The notes under the pieces: model-generated | Database searches by the model: none | The model's input: only the letters and a program-made list of their open reading frames with translations | What the model was told of the DNA's origin: nothing | Assembly (NCBI GenBank): GCA_025937075.1 | Contig: JAICSD010000337.1 | Location: forward strand, 1 to 5,208 | From: Vicinamibacteria bacterium | Lineage (GTDB): Bacteria; Acidobacteriota; Vicinamibacteria; Vicinamibacterales; 2-12-FULL-66-21 | Length of the DNA: 5,208 nucleotides | Direction: 5' to 3' | In this document: in pieces, positions 1 through 4,497 of the stretch | How positions within the stretch are numbered: the stretch's first letter is position 1 | Layout of the letters: the number at the start of each line of letters is the position of its first letter | Program-made: the position numbers and the translations under genes

Positions 1-142
1 CGTCATGCGCGGGGCACGGGTGCGCGGCGCACGCCAGGGGCGTGTGCTGAAGTACGGGCACTCCGGCGAAATCTCCGGCGACAACAGCGGAGTGGTCGGC
101 TACGTTGCCGCCGCGTTCGGAGCCTTCACCGATGTTCACTGA
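1..142 (+). CDS. Memo-family protein (AmmeMemoRadiSam system protein B), C-terminal fragment
   Basis: Only the last 46 codons are inside the window; the reading frame is open from base 2 to the TGA at 140-142. The visible tail contains VLKYGHSGEISGDNSGVVGY followed by an alanine-rich end. This resembles the C-terminus of bacterial Memo proteins, where an LLKYxNSG...VVGY pattern is typical. Memo proteins share a fold with extradiol dioxygenases and bind metal, but their bacterial reaction is not established. The catalytic histidines would lie upstream and cannot be checked. The next gene begins inside this one (11-nt overlap) and encodes the AMMECR1 partner, which strongly supports the call and suggests translational coupling. 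The radical SAM third member is not visible and could lie to the left. Confidence 0.85.
   Translation, partial: VMRGARVRGARQGRVLKYGHSGEISGDNSGVVGYVAAAFGAFTDVH
119..122 (+). promoter_or_regulatory. Ribosome binding site of the AMMECR1 gene
   Basis: GGAG lies 9 nt before ATG 132, inside the end of the Memo reading frame. It supports ATG 132 over the upstream TTG at 105 and fits coupled translation of the two overlapping genes. Confidence 0.55.
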
Positions 143-668
143 CGCGCAGAAGGACGCACTGCTTCGCATCGCGCGGGCGGCGATCGTTGCGCAGGTGACC
201 GGAGAGGCCGTCGCGTGGGAGCCGTCCTCGTCATGCCCGACCGCCACTGGAGCGTTCGTGACAATCAGACATGGCGACCGCCTGCGCGGCTGTCTTGGCA
301 CGCTCGAGTGCCGGCGGTCCCTGATCGAAGAAGTCGCGCGGTGCGCCGCACGAGCGGCGCGAGAAGATCCGCGGTTCCCGCCCCTTGACGCATCGGAGCT
401 GCCGGCCCTCGCCGTCGAGGTCTCGATCCTCGGCCCGCTCGAGGAAATCAGCCCGCACGATCGCGGTGCGATCGTCATTGGACGCCACGGTCTCGTCGTC
501 GAACGCGGATCGCGGCGCGGGCTGCTCCTGCCGCAGGTCGGCTCCGAATGGGGCTGGACGCCTGAACAGTTCCTCGCGCACACGTGCCTGAAGGCCGGGC
601 TGCCGTGCGATGCGTGGCAGCACGGCGCGACGGTCTACCGTTTCGAAGCCGTCGTCTTCGGCGACTGA
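132..668 (+). CDS. AMMECR1-domain protein (AmmeMemoRadiSam system protein A)
   Basis: A 178-residue protein, about the size of a stand-alone AMMECR1 domain. The family signature LRGCLG is at residues 51-56. It is followed by a basic/alanine helix and EDPRFPPL (78-85), then ELPALAVEVSILGPLEEI (89-106), LLLPQVGSEWGW (131-142) and FLAHTCLKAGLP (147-158), all in the order expected for AMMECR1 proteins. The biochemical function is unknown; bacterial homologues occur beside Memo and a radical SAM protein, as the preceding gene shows here. I chose ATG 132 because the domain begins with the usual TDAQKDALLRIAR helix and GGAG at 119-122 sits 9 nt upstream. A TTG at 105 would add nine residues with no domain support. 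No signal peptide or membrane segment is seen. The 3' end overlaps the convergent nfo gene by 34 nt. Confidence 0.93.
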   Translation: MFTDAQKDALLRIARAAIVAQVTGEAVAWEPSSSCPTATGAFVTIRHGDRLRGCLGTLECRRSLIEEVARCAARAAREDPRFPPLDASELPALAVEVSILGPLEEISPHDRGAIVIGRHGLVVERGSRRGLLLPQVGSEWGWTPEQFLAHTCLKAGLPCDAWQHGATVYRFEAVVFGD

Positions 669-1540
669 GCGATCAGACGCCTGAGCGTCGTCAGGTTCAT
701 CCGATCGAGCGCGTCCACGTCGCTGATGCGCCGGCTCTCGCGCGTGTCGACCTTCGGCGTCTCGAGCAGCATCGGAAGTGCCCGGAAGCGGCGATCGTTG
801 AGAATCCGCCGGAACGGCTCGAGTCCGAGACATCCACGGCCAATGTGCTCGTGCCTATCCACTCGGCTTCCGCACGGCTTCTTCGAGTCGTTCAGATGAA
901 ACGCTTTCAGCCGTTTCATGCCGACGATCCGATCGAAGCTGCGGAACGTGTCGCGATATCCGCGCTCGGAGCAGATGTCGTATCCCGCGGTGAGCAGGTG
1001 ACACGTGTCGAGGCAGACGCCCACGCGCCATGAATCGTGCAGCCGGTGGATGATCTCCGCGAGATGTTCGAAGCGGTGTCCGAGGTTCGTGCCCTGGCCG
1101 GCCGTGTGCTCCAGCAGGATCATCGTCCGTCCTGTCGGGCGCGACGCGAGGATCTCGGCGAGGCCGTCGGCAATGAGCTGCAGCCCCTGCGCCTCGGTGC
1201 CCGTCGTGTACGAGCCCGGATGCATCACGAGGCCATCGAGGCCGAGGACCTCCGCGCGATCGAGCTCCTCGCGCAGGGCCTCGATGGATCGCCGGCGCAG
1301 TGCCGCGTCTCCGGCTGCGAGGTTGATGAGATAGCTGTTGTGCGCGACCACCGGACCGATCTGCGTCTCGCGGATGCGGTTCCGGAACAGCGCGATTTCC
1401 TCCGGCGGCAGCACGCGCGCGCGCCACTGGCCGGCTGACTTCGTGAAGATCTGCAGCGCCTGACAGCCGCTGGCCTCCGCGCGATCGACGGCGCGCGGCA
1501 GGCCGCCCGCAATCGACAGGTGCGCGCCAAGCCTGGGCAT
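635..1540 (-). CDS. nfo: Deoxyribonuclease IV (endonuclease IV, AP endonuclease)
   Basis: A 301-residue enzyme, slightly longer than the roughly 285 residues of E. coli Nfo because of a basic tail (QSPKTTASKR). It should cut the backbone 5' to abasic sites and remove 3' blocking groups in cytoplasmic base-excision repair. The protein opens with GAHLSIAGG, the classical Nfo start. By alignment from memory with the E. coli enzyme, all nine trinuclear zinc ligands are present: H67 (AHNSYLINL), H107 (MHPGSY), E144 (LLEHTAGQGTNLG), D178 and H181 (LDTCHLLTAGYD), H215 (FHLNDSK), D228 and H230 (DRHEHIGRG) and E260 (LLETPK). It is therefore expected to be active. No ribosome binding site is seen before ATG 1540. 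The start lies 25 nt from a divergent nuclease gene, and the 3' end overlaps the AMMECR1 gene by 34 nt on the opposite strand. Confidence 0.97.
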   Translation of the reverse strand: MPRLGAHLSIAGGLPRAVDRAEASGCQALQIFTKSAGQWRARVLPPEEIALFRNRIRETQIGPVVAHNSYLINLAAGDAALRRRSIEALREELDRAEVLGLDGLVMHPGSYTTGTEAQGLQLIADGLAEILASRPTGRTMILLEHTAGQGTNLGHRFEHLAEIIHRLHDSWRVGVCLDTCHLLTAGYDICSERGYRDTFRSFDRIVGMKRLKAFHLNDSKKPCGSRVDRHEHIGRGCLGLEPFRRILNDRRFRALPMLLETPKVDTRESRRISDVDALDRMNLTTLRRLIAQSPKTTASKR

Positions 1541-1549
1541 CGGTTTCGT

Positions 1550-1559
1550 GTGATATCAC
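1550..1559. promoter_or_regulatory. Palindrome between nfo and the nuclease gene; candidate shared -10 region
   Basis: GTGATATCAC is a perfect 10-bp palindrome in the 25-nt gap between two divergent genes. On each strand it reads TATCAC, ending 6 nt before ATG 1566 on the plus strand and 9 nt before ATG 1540 on the minus strand. Neither gene has a visible Shine-Dalgarno sequence, so a bidirectional -10 element driving near-leaderless transcripts is plausible. TATCAC matches the TATAAT consensus only partly and no clear -35 is seen, so a repressor operator is a real alternative. Confidence 0.4.
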
Positions 1560-1565
1560 TGCCGC

Positions 1566-2459
1566 ATGCGGAGATCTTCAGCGGCACTCTTGATCGGCTT
1601 CACCGTCCTGACGACGGCGCCTGCGCGCGTCAGCGCGTGGGGGTTCGCAGCGCATCGCTACATCATGGAGCACGCGATTCCGCGCCTTCCCCCTGAAATC
1701 CGGCCTTTCTTTGTCAAATATCGCACGACGCTGATCGAGCACGCCATCGATCCTGACACATACCGGACGATGGGGTTTACCGAAGAGAGCCCCCGTCATT
1801 TCCTCGACATGGACGCGTACGGGTCGTTTCCGTTCACGTCGCTGCCGCACGATTACGGGCAGGCCGTCGCCGAGCGCGGCAAGGACTTCGTCATCCGGAA
1901 TGGCCTGCTCCCATGGCGCACGCAGGAGATTGCCGATCGGCTGCGGGACGCGTTCGCGCAGAAGACGCCGTACGCGCGCGACGACGTCAAGCTCTTCTCC
2001 GCCGTGCTCTCGCACTACATCGGCGACGCCTTTCAGCCTCTGCACGCGGCCGTGAACTACGACGGCCAGTTGACGGGGCAGCAGGGCATCCACGCGCGCT
2101 TCGAGATGGAGCTGTTCGAGCGCTATCACGACCGCTGGCACCTCGCGCTGGGCGATCCACTCGTACCGGTGCCCAGCGCCCGCGAGTTCAGCTTCCGTAC
2201 ACTGACGGACAGTTTTCAGGCAGTGGACGGGATCCTTGCCGCGGATCGTGCGGCCGCGCAGGGGCGCGACGCGTACGACGACGAGTACTTCGCGAAGCTC
2301 TTCGAGCGGACGAGGCCGATCATGGAACAGCGCCTGTCGGGCGCGATCACGGGCGTAGCCTCCGTGATTGCCGCGGCGTGGGAACAGGCCGGAAGGCCGG
2401 CGCTGCCGGAAAATCCGCCCTCGCGTCCGCCGCGCCCCATCCAGCGCGGGCGCAAGTGA
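1566..2459 (+). CDS. Exported S1/P1 nuclease / zinc-dependent phospholipase C superfamily enzyme
   Basis: A 297-residue precursor. Residues 1-24 form a signal peptide (MRRSS, hydrophobic stretch, VSA), and predicted cleavage after A24 leaves tryptophan 25 as the mature N-terminus. That fits the family, in which the N-terminal Trp amino group binds zinc. The other ligands appear in order: H30 (WGFAAH), D62 or D64 (HAIDPD), H78 (PRHFLDMD), H150, D154 and H160 (HYIGDAFQPLH), H176 and E180 (HARFE). The HxxxDxxxxxH block has the spacing of P1 nuclease, while the last pair is HxxxE as in Bacillus phospholipase C rather than HxxxD as in P1. The substrate, single-stranded nucleic acid or phospholipid, cannot be settled from motifs. 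It acts outside the cytoplasm. The tail is proline- and arginine-rich (residues 278-297). No ribosome binding site is seen; it is divergent from nfo and convergent with the MgtC-like gene. Confidence 0.88.
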   Translation: MRRSSAALLIGFTVLTTAPARVSAWGFAAHRYIMEHAIPRLPPEIRPFFVKYRTTLIEHAIDPDTYRTMGFTEESPRHFLDMDAYGSFPFTSLPHDYGQAVAERGKDFVIRNGLLPWRTQEIADRLRDAFAQKTPYARDDVKLFSAVLSHYIGDAFQPLHAAVNYDGQLTGQQGIHARFEMELFERYHDRWHLALGDPLVPVPSAREFSFRTLTDSFQAVDGILAADRAAAQGRDAYDDEYFAKLFERTRPIMEQRLSGAITGVASVIAAAWEQAGRPALPENPPSRPPRPIQRGRK

Positions 2460-2466
2460 TCGCGGC

Positions 2467-2925
2467 CTACGTACGTGGGGCGGCCCTTTCAGGCCGCCGA
2501 TCCGCTGTTCGCTTTTCGATCGCGCGTTCGATCGGTCCGAGGATGAGCAGCACGCCCAGCGTGATCGCGCCGCCCAGCACCGCAAGCCGGTAGAGCCCAC
2601 CGCCGGCCGCGATGCCCAATGCGGCGTTCACCCAGACCGTCGCGGCCGTCGTCAACCCGTGGACGCCCGAGTGCGTGCGGATGATCGCGCCTGCGCCGAG
2701 GAATCCGATTCCAGTGACGATCTGCGCGGCAATGCGGGTCGGATCGCCGTTGGGCGACAGCGTCAGCGACCCAATCGTGAAGACCGCGGAACCAATCGCG
2801 ATGAGTATGTTGGTCCGGAATCCCGCGCTTTTGTGCCGCAGCTCGCGCTCCGCGCCGACGATTCCGCCCAGCGCGGCGGCGAGCAGCAGACGAAGGACCA
2901 GTTCCTGGTCGCTCAGCGGCATCAT
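2467..2925 (-). CDS. MgtC/SapB-family inner membrane protein
   Basis: A 152-residue membrane protein with about five hydrophobic segments, near residues 8-25, 40-56, 66-82, 94-109 and 113-131. Family signatures are GAERELRHKSAGFRTN (24-39), GIGFLGAGAII (72-82) and HGLTTAATVWVNAALGIAAGGG (89-110). It ends soon after the last segment in a basic tail, so it is the short SapB-type form without the C-terminal soluble domain of Salmonella MgtC. MgtC proteins are linked to growth in low magnesium and to virulence, and MgtC has been reported to affect ATP synthase, but the role of short forms is largely unknown. Translation could start at the ATG at 2925 or the adjacent one at 2922; neither has a clear ribosome binding site. 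It is convergent with the nuclease gene (7-nt gap) and divergent from the small membrane protein gene. Confidence 0.92.
   Translation of the reverse strand: MMPLSDQELVLRLLLAAALGGIVGAERELRHKSAGFRTNILIAIGSAVFTIGSLTLSPNGDPTRIAAQIVTGIGFLGAGAIIRTHSGVHGLTTAATVWVNAALGIAAGGGLYRLAVLGGAITLGVLLILGPIERAIEKRTADRRPERAAPRT
2479..2498. repeat. GC-rich inverted repeat, possible hairpin at converging gene ends
   Basis: GGCGGCC and GGCCGCC form a perfect 7-bp all-GC stem around the loop CTTTCA. It lies 20 nt past the nuclease stop, inside the last codons of the MgtC-like gene. No T-run follows on either strand, so it is not a standard intrinsic terminator, though it could stall polymerase or protect the 3' end of the nuclease mRNA. 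Confidence 0.35.
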
Positions 2926-2953
2926 CGACGCACCCGATTGCGACGCATTTCAG

Positions 2954-2969
2954 TGGCACCCGCCTTGCA
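2954..2969 (+). promoter_or_regulatory. Sigma-54 (RpoN) promoter of the small membrane protein gene
   Basis: TGGCACCCGCCTTGCA matches the -24/-12 consensus TGGCAC-N5-TTGCA with the required 10 nt between the invariant GG (2955-2956) and GC (2967-2968). Initiation would fall near 2980, giving a leader of about 12 nt that just holds the AGGAGG ribosome binding site. The promoter sits in the 66-nt gap between the divergent MgtC-like gene and the small membrane protein gene. An enhancer-binding activator would be needed; its site was not identified and would probably lie inside the MgtC-like gene. Confidence 0.75.
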
Positions 2970-2981
2970 CAGCTCGAATTG

Positions 2982-2987
2982 AGGAGG
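2982..2987 (+). promoter_or_regulatory. Strong Shine-Dalgarno of the small membrane protein gene
   Basis: AGGAGG is separated by four bases (TCGC) from ATG 2992. It is the strongest ribosome binding site in the window and the main reason to accept this very short gene, most of whose neighbours lack one. Confidence 0.85.
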
Positions 2988-2991
2988 TCGC

Positions 2992-3135
2992 ATGCTCTGG
3001 ACGATTGTCGTACTGCTGCTGATTCTGTGGCTGCTCGGGTTCACTCTGCACATCGCCGGCGGCTTGATCCACATCCTCTTGGTCGTCGCGCTGGTCATCA
3101 TCGTGCTGCGCCTGCTGACCGGCCGGCGGGTCTGA
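2992..3135 (+). CDS. 47-residue lmo0937-family small membrane protein
   Basis: The protein starts MLWTIVVLLLILWLLGF and ends RLLTGRRV. Two hydrophobic helices (about 2-17 and 25-42) are joined by a short turn (TLHIAGGLIH), with a basic C-terminus suggesting a cytoplasmic tail. The length, the opening LWTI, the central H-IAGG-LIH and the closing LLTGRR match the widespread lmo0937-type family, whose function is unknown. It is too short for many gene finders, but the AGGAGG site, the sigma-54 promoter and the family match make it convincing. Control by sigma-54 implies a conditional, perhaps envelope-stress or nutrient-triggered, role; that is inference. It is convergent with the secreted-protein gene, whose stop lies 12 nt beyond. 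Confidence 0.93.
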   Translation: MLWTIVVLLLILWLLGFTLHIAGGLIHILLVVALVIIVLRLLTGRRV

Positions 3136-3147
3136 CACGCGCCGTTC

Positions 3148-3708
3148 CTAGGGAGCAATCCAGAGACGCGTGCGATCGAGTGGCACCTCGATGTCGGGGT
3201 GCCACACCGGTTCGCCATCTGCGCGGATGCGGAGATCGTAGCGGCCGGCGGGCACCACGAACAGCGCGTACCCAGCGCCCGCGATCCGCCGCGCTGCTTC
3301 CTGCTGACGGCTGCCTGCCGAAAAAATCGCGACATCGGGAACCGCTCCGTCCCGCGCGCGCACTTCGAGCGCGCCGTATCCCGTCTGAAAATTGATGACC
3401 TCCAGGTGCTTGCCCGCTTCGTCGGGATACGGCATCACGATCAGCCGCTCGGCCCATCGGATACTCACGACGCGTCCGTCCCGCTCGTGAAACACCTGAA
3501 CGTCGTACATCCCCTGGGGAACCGCGGCCTCCATCGTCGCGGAGCTGTGTGCTTGGGCGATCGGCGTCTGGCGGTCGCCGGCCCTGAACACGTTGATGCG
3601 TGTTTCGGCCGTGACCTCGTTGGCTCCGTCGAACACACGGATGCGCAGCGTGAGCGGCGCTGCGGCTTGAACCGACAGCGCCAGCGCGAGGGCGAACGCG
3701 TGCCGCAT
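3148..3708 (-). CDS. Small secreted beta-sandwich protein of unknown function
   Basis: A 186-residue protein I do not recognise as a named family. Residues 1-17 look like a signal peptide (MRH, hydrophobic alanine/leucine stretch, VQAAA), so it should be exported, probably to the periplasm. The rest is rich in alternating hydrophobic strands. Two similar motifs, VPQGMYDVQVF (63-73) and VPAGRYDLRIR (152-162), suggest two Ig-like beta modules of the sort seen in carboxypeptidase-regulatory or PEGA-like domains. No catalytic residues, lipobox cysteine or membrane anchor is seen. The start ATG 3708 directly precedes the signal peptide and has no ribosome binding site; a TAACAT hexamer lies 7 nt upstream. 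It is divergent from the gene at 3750 across 41 nt. A carbohydrate- or surface-binding role is possible but unproven. Confidence 0.75.
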   Translation of the reverse strand: MRHAFALALALSVQAAAPLTLRIRVFDGANEVTAETRINVFRAGDRQTPIAQAHSSATMEAAVPQGMYDVQVFHERDGRVVSIRWAERLIVMPYPDEAGKHLEVINFQTGYGALEVRARDGAVPDVAIFSAGSRQQEAARRIAGAGYALFVVPAGRYDLRIRADGEPVWHPDIEVPLDRTRLWIAP

Positions 3709-3715
3709 GCGCGCG

Positions 3716-3721
3716 ATGTTA
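3716..3721 (-). promoter_or_regulatory. Candidate -10 hexamer of the secreted-protein gene
   Basis: On the minus strand TAACAT (TANNNT type) ends 7 nt before ATG 3708. With no Shine-Dalgarno present, this spacing would place the transcript start at or close to the start codon. No -35 element is evident. Confidence 0.35.
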
Positions 3722-3736
3722 GCGCATCCGCGGTGC

Positions 3737-3742
3737 TATCGT
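3737..3742 (+). promoter_or_regulatory. Candidate -10 hexamer of the LPGPN-motif protein gene
   Basis: TATCGT (TANNNT type) ends 7 nt before ATG 3750, the mirror image of the arrangement for the divergent secreted-protein gene. No Shine-Dalgarno or -35 element is visible, so a leaderless transcript is suggested. Confidence 0.35.
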
Positions 3743-3749
3743 AGCCACG

Positions 3750-4433
3750 ATGGACGTCTTCCTCGTTCCGGTTGCGGAGGACCGCTACGAGCTCTATTGC
3801 GAGGAGCCGGACGACGCGGAGCATCCGTCGGACCCGCCGCCGTCCGGATTCTTCCGGCGCATGACGCACCGTTTCCACGAGATGCTCGCGGAAGCCGAGC
3901 GCGATCGCCGCCGCGCGCCGGAGGACGATGCGTCACCGCCGAAGGGAGTGATCGCCAGGATCAAGGCGCGCACTCTGCGCTGGGTGGCGGAATCGATTGC
4001 GGAGCAGCGGCTCCTGTGGCAGCTTCGCCGGCGCACCGAGGCGTGCCTCAAATATCCCCACGACCTCCGCGAGGCGCACGCGGTCGAGATTCTACGGCGC
4101 CAGCTTGGCCGCGATTTCGAACGTCACCGGTTCTGGCTGGCGATCGACAGCATCGGGCTCGTGGCATCGGGTGTCCTGATGCTGCTGCCCGGACCCAACC
4201 TGGTCGCGTACTATTTCGCCTTCCGAATCGTCGGCCACTATCTCTCGGTGCGCGGCGCGCGTCAGGGGCTCACACGCTTGTCCTGGCGCACCGAGCCGAG
4301 CCCGCCGCTGTCGTGCCTGCGTGCCATCGTGTCGGCTCCTCCCGACGCTCGCGCGGAGGAGGTCGATCGGGTGGCGACGGCGCTTCGATTGGAGCACCTG
4401 GCGAGCTTTTTTCAGAGGGCCGCGGTGTCGTGA
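3750..4433 (+). CDS. Conserved-looking membrane-associated protein with LPGPN motif, possibly mitochondrial K+/H+ exchange-related family
   Basis: A 227-residue protein. Residues 1-65 are polar and acidic with a proline patch (DPPPSG, 28-33); 66-127 are charged and helical (RWVAESIAEQRLLWQLRRR, RRQLGRDFERHRFW). A hydrophobic segment at about 128-146 ends in LPGPN (146-150), followed by AYYFAFRIVGHYLSVRGARQG (153-173), a second partly hydrophobic helix. The C-terminal helix carries EEVDRVATALRLEHLASFFQRA. A hydrophobic helix ending in a Pro-x-Pro-Asn-like turn recalls, from memory, the family called mitochondrial K+/H+ exchange-related, which also has bacterial members. I could not verify this, and no transport activity should be assumed. 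It probably sits on or in the inner membrane. The start is supported by the frame and a candidate -10, not by a ribosome binding site. The stop lies 3 nt before the tandem repeat. Confidence 0.72.
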   Translation: MDVFLVPVAEDRYELYCEEPDDAEHPSDPPPSGFFRRMTHRFHEMLAEAERDRRRAPEDDASPPKGVIARIKARTLRWVAESIAEQRLLWQLRRRTEACLKYPHDLREAHAVEILRRQLGRDFERHRFWLAIDSIGLVASGVLMLLPGPNLVAYYFAFRIVGHYLSVRGARQGLTRLSWRTEPSPPLSCLRAIVSAPPDARAEEVDRVATALRLEHLASFFQRAAVS

Positions 4434-4436
4434 GGG

Positions 4437-4485
4437 GGTCGGTGGTCGGTGGTCGGTAGTCGGTGGTCGGTGGTCGGTAGTCGGT
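4437..4485. repeat. 7-bp tandem repeat, GGTCGGT/AGTCGGT, with 21-bp higher-order period
   Basis: Seven contiguous heptamers run in the order G, G, G, A, G, G, A, where G is GGTCGGT and A is AGTCGGT. The last six form two identical 21-bp copies (4444-4464 and 4465-4485). Two degenerate heptamers follow (TGTTGGG, AGTTGTT) and run into the lpxD stop codon. The array fills nearly the whole gap between two converging genes. The plus strand is rich in GG doublets and lacks adenine except once per A unit. There are no spacers, so it is not a CRISPR. It could be a slippage-prone simple repeat, a dispersed intergenic element, or a transcription roadblock. Confidence 0.92.
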
Positions 4486-4497
4486 TGTTGGGAGTTG

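Noticed and set aside
105..131. TTG at 105 as the start of the AMMECR1 gene
   Set aside because: The added nine residues match no family feature, while ATG 132 has GGAG at a good distance and begins the conserved N-terminal helix.
1578..2600. 340-codon minus-strand open frame opposite the exported nuclease gene
   Set aside because: It is composed of arginine-rich, low-complexity translation with no domain signature, and it covers the coding strand of a well-supported enzyme; long antisense frames are expected at this GC content.
3181..3195. Second TGGCAC hexamer considered as a sigma-54 promoter
   Set aside because: No GC is present at the required distance downstream, and it lies inside the secreted-protein gene with no gene start following.
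2922..3335. Minus-strand frame covering the small membrane protein and part of the secreted-protein gene
   Set aside because: It conflicts with two better supported features, lacks domain signals and shows the arginine/serine-rich composition of an out-of-frame translation.
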